A DNA stretch of 64,000 nt, taken from the NCBI RefSeq assembly GCF_000145615.1, contig NC_014410.1, positions 1,723,501 to 1,787,500 of the forward strand, read 5' to 3'. The first letter of the stretch is position 1. Each line of letters starts with the position of its first letter. This DNA is from Thermoanaerobacterium thermosaccharolyticum DSM 571. Lineage in GTDB: Bacteria; Bacillota; Thermoanaerobacteria; Thermoanaerobacterales; Thermoanaerobacteraceae. Of this stretch, positions 1-9,643 are shown piece after piece. The position numbers and the translations under genes were made by a program. Under the pieces are notes generated by a model. It worked only from the letters and a program-made list of their open reading frames with translations. It did not search any database and was not told where the DNA came from.

Positions 1-314
1 TTTGTGTTTCCGCTTAAACAATATTCGCACCACCCACATGGTATGCCACATGATATGATTACCCTTTCTCCGATTTTATATCCTTCTTCATCTATTTCGT
101 CATCAATTTGATAAATGGTTCCCGAAGCTTCATGCCCCATTACTCTCGGCAGTATCATCCCATGAGATGTACCGCCGGCTTTAATATTTCTTATATCGCT
201 GCCGCATATTGCACAAGATTCAACTTTTATTATCATTCCTCCTTTGGGCAATATAGGATCAGGTATACTTTCGCACCTTAGATCATCTTTGCCGTAAAGC
301 CTCAATGCCAACAA
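1..314 (-). CDS. Zinc-dependent medium-chain alcohol/polyol dehydrogenase, N-terminal part (runs off the window)
   Basis: About 104 N-terminal residues are visible; the rest lies left of position 1. The fold is the GroES-like catalytic domain of medium-chain dehydrogenases: a catalytic-zinc Cys in CAICGSD, a GHE motif, and the start of the structural-zinc Cys cluster (CGIPCGWCEYC). The start is one of two adjacent TTG codons (314 or 311), chosen because AGAGGTG lies about 9 bases upstream and no ATG fits. It is the last visible gene of the PTS operon, about 40 bases after the SIS gene, so it probably oxidises a polyol or polyol phosphate handled by that operon. Its substrate cannot be read from the sequence. 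It is a different protein from the GatD-like enzyme at 1633-2670. Confidence 0.85.
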   Translation of the reverse strand, partial: MLALRLYGKDDLRCESIPDPILPKGGMIIKVESCAICGSDIRNIKAGGTSHGMILPRVMGHEASGTIYQIDDEIDEEGYKIGERVIISCGIPCGWCEYCLSGNT

Positions 315-355
315 TTAAAAACACACCTCTTTTTAGATAAAATTATTATTGATGG

Positions 356-916
356 TTATTCCAGATTAGCATGGTATTTCCATAAGGAATTTAAATCAAT
401 ATTCTTTTTCTTTAAAATAATATAAGAAACTGCATCACAAAATAGTAAAAGACTTTGCTCAAATAAACTGCTCATAGGCTGCATTGAATGTAATTCATCT
501 TTCAATTTTAATTTTGTGGGGCACGGTATTCTTATTGAAAAATCAGATATTTTCCCTATTGAACTATTTATATTTGATCCAATATACAATATTTTTGCCT
601 TATACTTTTTCGCAATATTTGCAATAGCTAATGGAATAGCACTTTCACCGGAGCCTGAACCTACAATTAAAAGATCCTTATCTGTTATGGCTGGTTCATT
701 AATTTCTCCAACATAGTACGCTTCAATTCCTATATGATTCAACCTTTTTACAAAAGCCTGAAGCATTAAAAGGACTCTTCCTACCCCTACAACAAAAACT
801 TTATTTGAATCTAATATTAATTCAGCCATCTTTTCAACGTCTTTGTCTTCTATAGTTTCAAGAGATCTCATATTTTCTTCTAATATCATCTTCTGAACAA
901 GTTTGTAGTCCTGCAA
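356..916 (-). CDS. hxlB: SIS-domain sugar-phosphate isomerase, 6-phospho-3-hexuloisomerase-like
   Basis: This 186-residue protein consists of a single SIS domain, the usual size for 6-phospho-3-hexuloisomerase (HxlB/PHI). HxlB interconverts arabino-3-hexulose-6-phosphate and fructose-6-phosphate. Family-like landmarks are a GVGRVLLMLQAF segment near residue 44, the sugar-phosphate loop GSGSGES near residue 86, and a C-terminal YHANLE that matches the typical RHANLE ending. TTG is the start, with AGGAGGTG six bases upstream. It follows alsE by 18 bases in the PTS operon. HxlB usually pairs with the formaldehyde-fixing synthase HxlA; here the partner is an allulose-6-phosphate epimerase instead, so a role in a ribulose monophosphate cycle is unlikely and a role in hexulose-phosphate catabolism is inferred. 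Confidence 0.8.
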   Translation of the reverse strand: MQDYKLVQKMILEENMRSLETIEDKDVEKMAELILDSNKVFVVGVGRVLLMLQAFVKRLNHIGIEAYYVGEINEPAITDKDLLIVGSGSGESAIPLAIANIAKKYKAKILYIGSNINSSIGKISDFSIRIPCPTKLKLKDELHSMQPMSSLFEQSLLLFCDAVSYIILKKKNIDLNSLWKYHANLE

Positions 917-934
917 TCAAAGCACCTCCTTAAT

Positions 935-1600
935 TTATCCATTAAAATTGCCAATCATTATTTCCCACGCTTTTCCCAAATCATCGCTAAGATTAAAAAG
1001 CCCTGATGAACCTAATACGAAAACTTTACATCCGGCATCTTTTAGCACTTGAAACGTATTTTTATTGCAGGAACCATCTGCTTCAATTAAATAATTATAA
1101 TTATTATCATCTTTCAGTCTCTTTAGATCTCGGATCTTTTCCAATACCTCCGGAATAAATGGTTGACCAGCGAAGCCGGGATCGACAGTCATTATTGTTA
1201 TCTTATCTATTTTATTAATATAATGTTTAATTTCCGAAATAGGTGTTGCTGGATTCAATGCTATGCCAACCATGAGTCCATGACTTTTAATTCTATCTAT
1301 TATTCTAAATGCTTCTCTATTAATTGTTTCTGCATGTATAGTTATAAAACTTGCTCCCGATTTTTCGCATATTTCAATATAATCACCTGGATTTTCTACC
1401 ATAAGGTGTGCATCAATAGGAATATTGACATATGATTTAATCTGCTCTATAAAAAACGGTGATAAAGTAATATTTTTAACAAAATGGCCATCCATGATGT
1501 CAACATGCAAAAAATCCGCCTTGCTATTAAGAACAGATATTTGTTCATTTAGCTTGATTAAATTCATACACATTAAAGATGGCGAAAATAAATATTTCAT
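935..1600 (-). CDS. alsE: D-allulose-6-phosphate 3-epimerase
   Basis: This is a ribulose-phosphate 3-epimerase family TIM barrel of about 221 residues. It resembles E. coli AlsE more than Rpe: it starts with FSPSLMCMN (Rpe usually has APSIL), has HVDIMDGHFV, DAHLMVENPGDY and MTVDPGFAGQPFIPE, and carries the AlsE-like segments HAETIN and EADGSCN. The metal-binding His and Asp residues of the family are present. AlsE epimerises D-allulose-6-phosphate to D-fructose-6-phosphate. ATG at 1600 is preferred to the GTG at 1612 because GAGG lies six bases upstream. It sits between the GatD-like dehydrogenase and the SIS isomerase, which supports a hexulose-phosphate rather than pentose-phosphate substrate. 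Confidence 0.85.
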   Translation of the reverse strand: MKYLFSPSLMCMNLIKLNEQISVLNSKADFLHVDIMDGHFVKNITLSPFFIEQIKSYVNIPIDAHLMVENPGDYIEICEKSGASFITIHAETINREAFRIIDRIKSHGLMVGIALNPATPISEIKHYINKIDKITIMTVDPGFAGQPFIPEVLEKIRDLKRLKDDNNYNYLIEADGSCNKNTFQVLKDAGCKVFVLGSSGLFNLSDDLGKAWEIMIGNFNG

Positions 1601-1632
1601 CGTATTCCTCACTTTCTATCAACAATTTACAA

Positions 1633-2670
1633 TCAATCATTTATCATTAAGACTTTGGTGTAAAATATATCTTTGTTGTGCATTTTTTCGATCGTTTCAG
1701 GCAAATCCTCTATCTTCACTTTATGTGTTATAAGGTCACTTAATTTGAGGCGCCCTGATTCTAAAGTATTTATAGTTGTCTTCCATTCATTCTTGTTTAA
1801 GCTGGTATAAACTGTATTCCATGAGCCTTTTAGTGTTGCCTCTTTTCTTAAGATCTTGCTATACAATTTTAATGGTATATTCATATCACTGTCTGGATTG
1901 CCGAGAAGAATAACTTTCCCGAAGTTTTTTATGCTTTCAATACATTGTTGTAGCGCTTTATATGAACCAGATGCTTCTACTGCTATATCTGCTCCATCTT
2001 TTGTTATATCCTTTATCCACTTTATAGGATCTTCTTTTCCGGAATTTATAATTAAATCAAAGCCAACTTTTTTTGCAAAATCTATCTTCATTTCATCCAC
2101 ATCAACCATCATTACATTTGTTGCACCACTTATCTTGGCCCATTTTGCAACTAAAAGTCCTATCGGACCTGCTCCATAAATAACAACATTGCTACCTATA
2201 TCTATCCTCGCGTTTCTTAAAGCATGTTGCGCAACCGTAGCTGGTTCGATCATCGCGCCCTCTTCAAAACTTACTCTATCGTCAAATGGGCACAAATTCC
2301 ATATGGGAGCAACAACATATTCTGCCATACCACCATCTGTCCTTGACCCTAAATAGTTATAATTGGAACATTGTGCATAGTTCCCTGTTTCACAGCTTGC
2401 ACATTTCCTGCATGGAATAAGTGGAAAAATGGCGACACGCTTGCCAATGATGCTTTTATCAACATCTTCTCCGACTTCTTCAACAATTCCAGACATTTCA
2501 TGCCCGGCAACAAGAGGATAATGATACGTTTCTCTGTATATCCTCGGCAAATCCGAACCACAAACGCCACACGCTTTAATTTTTATCAAAGCTTCACCTT
2601 GTTTTGGTTTTGGTTTTTCTATATTTTCAAAAATTATAACACCTTTTGATTTTATAACCGCTGCTTTCAT
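1633..2670 (-). CDS. GatD-like polyol-phosphate dehydrogenase (zinc medium-chain family)
   Basis: A 345-residue zinc-dependent dehydrogenase. The catalytic domain has GVCGSDLPRIY, GHEMSG and the four-Cys structural-zinc loop (CRKCASCETGNYAQC). The nucleotide-binding domain has GAGPIGL near residue 167, followed by VDVDE, which suits NAD+. The pattern SDLPRI, HYP, GSRTDGGMAEY and ILRKEATLKGSW closely follows galactitol-1-phosphate 5-dehydrogenase (GatD) as I remember it. It probably oxidises the hexitol phosphate made by the PTS to a hexulose phosphate. With AlsE next door the product could be allulose-6-phosphate (from allitol phosphate), but this is an inference. A strong hairpin separates it from the EIID gene. 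Confidence 0.85.
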   Translation of the reverse strand: MKAAVIKSKGVIIFENIEKPKPKQGEALIKIKACGVCGSDLPRIYRETYHYPLVAGHEMSGIVEEVGEDVDKSIIGKRVAIFPLIPCRKCASCETGNYAQCSNYNYLGSRTDGGMAEYVVAPIWNLCPFDDRVSFEEGAMIEPATVAQHALRNARIDIGSNVVIYGAGPIGLLVAKWAKISGATNVMMVDVDEMKIDFAKKVGFDLIINSGKEDPIKWIKDITKDGADIAVEASGSYKALQQCIESIKNFGKVILLGNPDSDMNIPLKLYSKILRKEATLKGSWNTVYTSLNKNEWKTTINTLESGRLKLSDLITHKVKIEDLPETIEKMHNKDIFYTKVLMIND

Positions 2671-2698
2671 CTCAAATTCCTCCTGATTTATTAAATTT

Positions 2699-2721
2699 TT
2701 ATGGGGCCTTAGGCCCCATAA
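2699..2721 (-). terminator. Hairpin between EIID and the dehydrogenase gene
   Basis: The arms ATGGGGCC and GGCCCCAT form an almost uninterrupted GC-rich palindrome just after the EIID stop codon, followed on the minus strand by AAAAATTT. It looks like a leaky terminator or a 3' mRNA stabiliser that would keep PTS transcripts more abundant than the downstream enzyme genes. Confidence 0.6.
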
Positions 2722-2726
2722 TTTTC

Positions 2727-3563
2727 TTACGCTTTAGGTACGCCTAAGATATTCAGATATGACGCAACTATACCTAAAACAAATAATAACAATATTACAT
2801 AGATCGGTTTTACTTTTTTGCGTATTAATTGCCATACGATGAGGGTTATTGCCAACGGTACCAAACCCGGCAGCAATGAATCTAATATTTTTTGAATATT
2901 CAAAGAAACCTGACCAACTTTAAATGATAATGGAACGACAACATTTACCCTCTGAGATGTCATAGCTCCTACAACCATCAATCCAATTATGCTGAAAGCA
3001 TCTGTCAGCTTTGACAATGTGCCCGATTTTAATATCTCCAAGATTACACTTTTACCTCTTCTATACCCAAGCATATACATGTTATAGCCCATTGTTAGCA
3101 TAATTACCTTGTACGCAATCTCAAAAAATATTGGTCCCATCACATTACCTTGAAGTGCCAAACTGCAGGCTATACCAGCCAAAATTGGATAAACCAAACC
3201 CTGACTTACTGTATCTCCAATGCCTGCCATCGGCCCCATCAAACCAGTCCTCAACGCATTTGTATCTTCATCAGTAATATTTGCTCCATTTGCTCTTTGT
3301 TCTTCCATCGATGCACAAATACCATGGATGATGGTTCCTATAAAGGAAGGCTCAGTGTTGAAAAAGACGAGATACCTTTTAAGTGCCTTTGAAATATCCT
3401 CTTTGCTTTTGTAAAGCCTTTTAATTATTGGATACATTGCCGCTGTAGTACCAAGGGCTTGAAGTCTTTCATAGTTATAGCATGTCTCATTGGAATAACC
3501 TAAAAGCCAATGGAATATCAAGTCTCTCTTTCTTAGTTTTATCTGATTTGGCTTATTATCCAT
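2727..3563 (-). CDS. PTS mannose/fructose/sorbose-class EIID component
   Basis: This 278-residue protein is the EIID membrane subunit of a mannose-class phosphotransferase system. Typical features are the N-terminal soluble stretch with the RLQALG region, the segment AMEEQRANG, the motif GLMGPMAGIGDTVSQG, and hydrophobic helices in the C-terminal third. EIIC and EIID together form the sugar channel and are specific to this PTS class. Its ATG overlaps the EIIC stop codon by one base, which indicates translational coupling. The substrate cannot be read from the membrane subunits alone. Confidence 0.93.
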   Translation of the reverse strand: MDNKPNQIKLRKRDLIFHWLLGYSNETCYNYERLQALGTTAAMYPIIKRLYKSKEDISKALKRYLVFFNTEPSFIGTIIHGICASMEEQRANGANITDEDTNALRTGLMGPMAGIGDTVSQGLVYPILAGIACSLALQGNVMGPIFFEIAYKVIMLTMGYNMYMLGYRRGKSVILEILKSGTLSKLTDAFSIIGLMVVGAMTSQRVNVVVPLSFKVGQVSLNIQKILDSLLPGLVPLAITLIVWQLIRKKVKPIYVILLLFVLGIVASYLNILGVPKA

Positions 3564-4315
3564 TATGCTTCTCCCCCTTTTGTGCTAAATAAATTCTCTT
3601 TTGAGTACATTATTATTGCTATCAAGGCTCCAAAAACCGTGACTGCCATTATATCAAGTTTCAAATAAGTTGCAGCAAAGAAACCTATCAGATAATATGG
3701 TATAAGATTCTTTTTGCCTATATAGTCCAATAACATCGCAATTCCTAATGCAGGCATCAAAGCACCCACAACATTAAATCCATTTACAAGAGATTGTGGA
3801 ATCGATGCTAATAACCTTTTCATGAATCCACCGCCGTAATACACCATCAAAAATGCTGGTATACCATTTAATATGAAACTTAAAATGCCGGATGGTATCC
3901 AATTCATCAAAAGAATGCCTTTAAGGTTTCCTTCTTCTGCATATCTATCAGCTCTGTGAACCCACAAGCTGTTTATTGTCATATAAGCCTGCCACGTCAA
4001 TATACCAAGCATACTGAATGGTACAGCAAATGTTATCGCCATTTTTGGATCTGCTCCTGACAGAAGTGTAAGAGCTGTGCCGAAAACTCCGGCAACCATC
4101 AAGTTGCCTGGCATTGTACCACCAGCGGTAATCCAGCCAAGATATGCAAGGTTGATATAAGCTGCAGCCATCATGCCTTTTATTGGCTCACCCATTGCTA
4201 AAGCGACCAAAAAGCCTGACCAAAGCGGGTACAACCAGGTTCTTGTAATTGTATGAGTAACCCACCAACTGCTCATAGTTGCTATCAAAGCGACTAATAA
4301 AGCTTGTATTAACAT
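3563..4315 (-). CDS. PTS mannose/fructose/sorbose-class EIIC component
   Basis: A hydrophobic protein of about 250 residues with several membrane helices, matching the EIIC channel subunit of the mannose PTS class. Visible landmarks are the N-terminal Leu/Ala-rich helix followed by a Trp pair, GEPIKGMMAAAYINLAYLG, and a C-terminal ALGIAMLLDYIGKKN segment. ATG at 4315 is preferred to the in-frame GTG at 4324 because GGAG lies eight bases before the ATG. It lies between EIIB and EIID in the same operon and should work with EIID in substrate transport across the cytoplasmic membrane. Confidence 0.92.
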   Translation of the reverse strand: MLIQALLVALIATMSSWWVTHTITRTWLYPLWSGFLVALAMGEPIKGMMAAAYINLAYLGWITAGGTMPGNLMVAGVFGTALTLLSGADPKMAITFAVPFSMLGILTWQAYMTINSLWVHRADRYAEEGNLKGILLMNWIPSGILSFILNGIPAFLMVYYGGGFMKRLLASIPQSLVNGFNVVGALMPALGIAMLLDYIGKKNLIPYYLIGFFAATYLKLDIMAVTVFGALIAIIMYSKENLFSTKGGEA

Positions 4316-4367
4316 AAAGAACACTCCTTTTCATTTATTTGATTATTAAATTTAAATTAATAATCAA

Positions 4368-4844
4368 TCATAATATTTTTCTCAAATCGACCTCCTTCTC
4401 ATCGGGTATTATTTGTACAAATACATGCGTCCCAAGTTCCAATATTCTTTTGAAAATCCCCCTTTCTTCTTCTGATGCCGATATATTTTTGTAAAATGGC
4501 TTTCTTCCTATCCCTGCTCCCATGCCACCGATATTCAAGCTTTTAATTGCAACTCCACCTTCTATAATAGATAAGACTGTTTTAGGAAACTTTGCCAGAA
4601 CAATTACCCTTTCCTCTGCGTTTCCACTATCATTCAGAACGCTTATAGCAGTTTTAATATCATAGACGTCAACTTTTACACCTGTCGGTGCAGCCATCTT
4701 CAGCACCTGCTCCATAAAAGGATCTTTATATACATCATCATCTACAACTATGATTCGATTTGCTTTTGTATTTTTGACCCAAGCCGTCATCACCTGCCCA
4801 TGTATCAATCTATCGTCGATTCTTGTTAAAACTATATTAAGCAT
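4368..4844 (-). CDS. PTS mannose/fructose/sorbose-class EIIB component
   Basis: This 158-residue cytoplasmic protein is the EIIB subunit. The N-terminal RIDDRLIHGQVMTAW contains the conserved active-site histidine, which takes phosphate from EIIA and passes it to the incoming sugar. The fold continues with IIVVDDDVYKDPF and the conserved MAAPTGVKV segment. EIIA and EIIB are separate genes here rather than fused as in E. coli ManX, as in many Firmicutes. It lies 23 bases after the EIIA gene. Confidence 0.93.
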   Translation of the reverse strand: MLNIVLTRIDDRLIHGQVMTAWVKNTKANRIIVVDDDVYKDPFMEQVLKMAAPTGVKVDVYDIKTAISVLNDSGNAEERVIVLAKFPKTVLSIIEGGVAIKSLNIGGMGAGIGRKPFYKNISASEEERGIFKRILELGTHVFVQIIPDEKEVDLRKIL

Positions 4845-4867
4845 ATAAAATCCCCTCTCTTTTTAAA

Positions 4868-5296
4868 TTAAATATCATTTTCCTTTTTTACATTAAGTTC
4901 ATTGTAAAGGTCTTTTATACCTCCTAATCCAACATTGAGGCTGTGTTCTTTCAAATCTTTCAGTTTACATGATTTTCTCATCGTCAGTGCCTCCAGAATC
5001 ATTGGCATATTTACACCTGTTATACATTCAAAATTTACTTTTTTCTCAACCGGCTTCATACTTAATGCTACTGCATTTGAAGGGCTTGCTCCAAAAAGAT
5101 CTGTAAACACCAAGACTCCATCGCCATCATCTAAAGAATATATTGTATTTGATACTTCCCTTTTGAATTTCTCTATATCATCACCATGAAATAGACCAAT
5201 ACATTTTATATTGTCCTGTTTTCCTACGATAAGTTCTGCGCTTTTTATTAATTCTCTGCCGAAATCTCCGTGGGTTACGACCAATATTCCTATCAT
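4868..5296 (-). CDS. PTS mannose/fructose-class EIIA component
   Basis: This 142-residue cytoplasmic protein is the EIIA subunit. The motif VVTHGDFG near the N-terminus holds the phosphorylated histidine at residue 9 or 10, and VLVFTDLFGASPSNA is the conserved helix-turn of this family. It accepts phosphate from HPr and donates it to EIIB. It is the first gene after the sigma-54 promoter at 5351-5368, with an AGAGAGGATGG ribosome-binding region in the 45-base leader. The LevR-type regulator upstream has its own EIIA-like domain, so this protein may also signal PTS flux to the activator (family knowledge, not seen directly). Confidence 0.93.
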   Translation of the reverse strand: MIGILVVTHGDFGRELIKSAELIVGKQDNIKCIGLFHGDDIEKFKREVSNTIYSLDDGDGVLVFTDLFGASPSNAVALSMKPVEKKVNFECITGVNMPMILEALTMRKSCKLKDLKEHSLNVGLGGIKDLYNELNVKKENDI

Positions 5297-5350
5297 TATA
5301 CCATCCTCTCTTGCAGATTCTTTAAAATTGTTATTTTCACCGATAAATTA

Positions 5351-5368
5351 ATGCAAATAACATGCCAA
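5351..5368 (-). promoter_or_regulatory. Sigma-54 (-24/-12) promoter of the PTS operon
   Basis: The minus strand reads TTGGCATGTTATTTGCAT. The GG and GC dinucleotides are exactly 12 bases apart, as required for sigma-54 RNA polymerase (consensus TGGCAC-N5-TTGC). The predicted start site, near 5341, gives a leader of about 45 bases to the EIIA ATG. The upstream neighbour encodes a sigma-54 AAA+ activator with GAFTGA, which fits. Confidence 0.85.
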
Positions 5369-5388
5369 ACAGTGTGCCATAAAAAAAT

Positions 5389-5424
5389 AAGTGCTATTGC
5401 TTATCTTTTTAAGCAATAACACTT
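5389..5424 (-). promoter_or_regulatory. Palindromic upstream activating site, probably bound by the LevR-type activator
   Basis: Two 15-base arms (5389-5403 and 5410-5424; AAGTGYTATTGCTTA and its complement) separated by 6 bases differ at one position. The dyad lies about 35-60 bases upstream of the -24 box. This is the usual arrangement for an enhancer-like site of a sigma-54 activator. That the LevR-like protein binds it is inferred. Confidence 0.7.
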
Positions 5425-5480
5425 AAGCGTGCCAAAAAATCTAATGATTGAGTAATCGTATACAAATATTTTTTTGCGTG

Positions 5481-8141
5481 TCATATGCTCAACCTTAGTG
5501 TGCCAAAATTCGTGTCAATCATTTCAATAATATAGGCCAATTCTGTGTCAGGTATTGTTATCCCAAATACCTCTTCCACAATTTCAAAATGTTTTTTTAT
5601 CATATTAAACATTTTATTTTGACTACTTTTTATCTGGTTTAAATTGATATACGGTAAGCTTTCGCCCTTTATAACTCTTTCTATCATGCAGGAGCAGTGG
5701 AATAAAAATTTTATCAATATTTCATCATCAACATCGGCATTAACTTCAGATAGTATATCTTTTAGTACATTTTCCAATATCTCATAGGCTTTGCTTGGAT
5801 TTAAAAATGTCAATGTCTTTTCAAGTATGCCTATCAAATTTCTTCTAAATATCGATTTGCTGTCCTCAATTTTTGCAGCATTTACATTAGGTGTTTTTAC
5901 ATTCACCTGCAAGGACGTTATGCCTATTAGCTCATCCACCAATCTATCAAGGTCCATATCAGGCATCAATGCTTTTCTTGTCGCTTCAATCACAATCGGA
6001 GTGCTTACCATATCTATTGTCTTTGTTGGTATGCCGGTTTTCTCCGTAATTATCTCTGAAAATGTTGTTAATGACCCCATATCTACTAATATCAATACTC
6101 CTTTCCCTCTGTCGATTTGTTTTACAATATCCATAGCTTTATCTAAGGTAGAATCCACTTTCTCTTCAAGGGGCATGTCTATTGCTTTCGCATGATCAAC
6201 ACCAAGTAATGTATTTGCAACGCTGGCCATCGTACTTGCCGCATAATTTCCGTGCGCTATTATAAGTATTCCTATACTTTCATACATTTTCCCCAATTTC
6301 AAAGCGTGCAAAAACATTGCTAAAAATGCGATTTCATCCTCCGGTATCTCTATAGATAGCTTTTCCTCCAATTTTAATTTAAATTCCTTTGCCGCTTCAT
6401 ACTCCAGTTTATATTCTTTTGCTATACTTTCTCTATCGGGATGTGATATGACCGTACCCATTTTTATTCTTTCTAATAAAGCTTTTACGTGAAGTGTTAC
6501 AATATATATCACCTTTTGGCTTATCAGCCCTTTAAATTTATCTTTAATACAGTCTAATGAATACTCAACCGCTTTTAGAATATTCGGACTCACAAATTTC
6601 AAGAGCACATCTTGATTTACTGCATTAATTTCTGGCTCTGCCGGATACACATATTTATCAAAGTATTCTTTGATTTGATTACCTATTTTCTCTCTAATTT
6701 CATTTGGAGACAATTTTTCATCGTTATATTTCTTCCAGTTATTTATAATAATCTCGTAAAAATCATGTCCTTTTTCGAAATTGGCTGTTGAAAACTCCAT
6801 ATTCAATTTATCTAAATAATCTATACTGCTCTCATCAAATATTATTTCTCTGCAATTGTCAATCTCTGAAATTATCAGATCATCTCTCTTATCACGTATT
6901 TTAAATAAACCTTCTTGAATATTTTGTGAAAGCAATGATAACTTTACATCTATAATATTATTATTGCTGATCATGCGTTCAAGAAAGGCCCTTGCGCAAA
7001 TTAGCTGAATATCACTTTTTAGCTGGCCGATATTTCCCCGACATTCATAAAGCATTAAAGCTTTTATAACTTCTTTCGTTACTCTAATAGGCATCTTTAC
7101 TCTTTTGGATTCTTCATAAAAAAATTGGTAAATGAATAACAGCCTCTCTTTAGATGTGCGATTTTCTAAATTTGGAAGTTGTATCATTACCGGAATTCTT
7201 CTCAAAAACGTATGAAGTAACGCTGATTGAGGATTTTCTGTCGTTGCAGCAATAATCAAGACTTTCGATTTTTTCGTACTTTCCGATTCACCCATCCGCC
7301 TGTAAATTCCTTTATCCATCAACGTAAAAAGCATCTCTTGTCCTTCGGGCGGCAAGCGATGGACTTCATCTAAAAACATAATACCCCCATTCGCTTCATC
7401 AATAAGCCCTCTTTTCTCCTTATCAGCACCTGTAAAAGCACCTCTTACATGGCCAAATAATTGTGACATCAATAATTGAGGATTTTCCGCATAATCTGCA
7501 CAGTTAAATATTACAAATGGTGAATCTTCTTTCAAAGCTCCTACTTGTATGGCATATCTATACATCGCTTCCGCAAAAGTACTCTTCCCTACACCTGTTG
7601 AACCAATAATCAGTGTATGAAGTCCATTTGGAGGATACAGTATTGCAGCTTTTGCTTTAGAAATCTGGTCTTTTAAGCTATCGTTAGCACCAATTATATT
7701 ATCAAGGACACTGTCTAAAAAAATTGAATTTATTTGCGACGTGTCATCCTTTTCTATATTATTATTTACATTATTCTTTGATACAGCATCTTTTTTATTT
7801 AGATCGTTTTCTTTTATAATAGCAATAAATTCATCTTTGCTTTCAAATGTAGATTTAGGCAAATTAAGGTAAAATCTCTCTTTCAAATAAATTCTATCAA
7901 GGTAAAGCACAGGTCTACCTTTTATCTTTATTGTTTTTCCCTCATTTAGTAATTTATTTAGCTCTCTGCTTGTATTAATGCGATCAAGATTTAATAGACT
8001 TCCTATATATTCCGCACTGAATCCAATATCGTCAATATCATCAAATTTTAACGATTCCATAAGCTCTTTAAGCTTTTTATATACCTTTTCCTTCCTTTTT
8101 AACTTTATATTATTAATTTTATATTCATCATTTTTATTCAA
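5481..8141 (-). CDS. levR: LevR-family sigma-54-dependent transcriptional activator with PRD and PTS EIIA domains
   Basis: An 886-residue regulator. The domains seen in order are an N-terminal winged-helix region (about 1-90), a sigma-54 AAA+ domain with Walker [10 protein letters not shown] near residue 180, GAFTGA near 233 and Walker [13 protein letters not shown], a first PRD (about 500-620) with conserved histidines, a mannose-class EIIA-like domain with [11 protein letters not shown] near 635, and a C-terminal PRD ending in [12 protein letters not shown]. The order follows B. subtilis LevR, whose activity is tuned by PTS phosphorylation of PRD and EIIA histidines. I could not clearly see the EIIB-like domain present in LevR. 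It should activate the PTS operon just downstream through sigma-54, and has its own sigma-A-like promoter. Confidence 0.93.
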   Translation of the reverse strand: MNKNDEYKINNIKLKRKEKVYKKLKELMESLKFDDIDDIGFSAEYIGSLLNLDRINTSRELNKLLNEGKTIKIKGRPVLYLDRIYLKERFYLNLPKSTFESKDEFIAIIKENDLNKKDAVSKNNVNNNIEKDDTSQINSIFLDSVLDNIIGANDSLKDQISKAKAAILYPPNGLHTLIIGSTGVGKSTFAEAMYRYAIQVGALKEDSPFVIFNCADYAENPQLLMSQLFGHVRGAFTGADKEKRGLIDEANGGIMFLDEVHRLPPEGQEMLFTLMDKGIYRRMGESESTKKSKVLIIAATTENPQSALLHTFLRRIPVMIQLPNLENRTSKERLLFIYQFFYEESKRVKMPIRVTKEVIKALMLYECRGNIGQLKSDIQLICARAFLERMISNNNIIDVKLSLLSQNIQEGLFKIRDKRDDLIISEIDNCREIIFDESSIDYLDKLNMEFSTANFEKGHDFYEIIINNWKKYNDEKLSPNEIREKIGNQIKEYFDKYVYPAEPEINAVNQDVLLKFVSPNILKAVEYSLDCIKDKFKGLISQKVIYIVTLHVKALLERIKMGTVISHPDRESIAKEYKLEYEAAKEFKLKLEEKLSIEIPEDEIAFLAMFLHALKLGKMYESIGILIIAHGNYAASTMASVANTLLGVDHAKAIDMPLEEKVDSTLDKAMDIVKQIDRGKGVLILVDMGSLTTFSEIITEKTGIPTKTIDMVSTPIVIEATRKALMPDMDLDRLVDELIGITSLQVNVKTPNVNAAKIEDSKSIFRRNLIGILEKTLTFLNPSKAYEILENVLKDILSEVNADVDDEILIKFLFHCSCMIERVIKGESLPYINLNQIKSSQNKMFNMIKKHFEIVEEVFGITIPDTELAYIIEMIDTNFGTLRLSI

Positions 8142-8230
8142 ATTATATCCCCCCTATGGCATAGAAATTTACTTAAAGTTTATGATTAGAGAAAATTATG
8201 AGAAATTAGAACAATTCTTTTGACACTATT

Positions 8231-8258
8231 ATTATATATCATATTAATAATAAGTCAA
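8231..8258 (-). promoter_or_regulatory. Sigma-A-type promoter of the levR-like gene
   Basis: On the minus strand TTGACT (8253-8258) and TATAAT (8231-8236) are separated by 16 bases, about 90 bases upstream of the regulator's start. The IS30 element begins about 100 bases further upstream, so this promoter appears intact. Confidence 0.6.
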
Positions 8259-8484
8259 ATATATAGCTTCTCTTGTGTAATTATTCTGTGATAATGTAAA
8301 AGTCAATATATCCTTGTACAAAAAGTGGAATATAATTTTGCTGTAAATTGCAATATTAAATGCAACACCTATTTAATTGATAAAACCATAATTTTTTAAC
8401 CATGTATGATATATCTGTTTCCCCTATAAGGGAAACAGAGGCCTTAATTTTGCATTTTGCCATGGTTGAACTATTTCATCGTAA

Positions 8485-9602
<1,118 letters not shown>

Positions 9603-9643
9603 TTTCAATTTTTTCAATTAAATTTTTGCCTGTTGCATTTAAT

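Noticed and set aside
5372-5436. Additional TGGCAC-like boxes near the sigma-54 promoter (minus strand, 5374-5379 and 5429-5434)
   Set aside because: Neither has a GC dinucleotide at the correct distance for a -12 element, so they are not counted as promoters.
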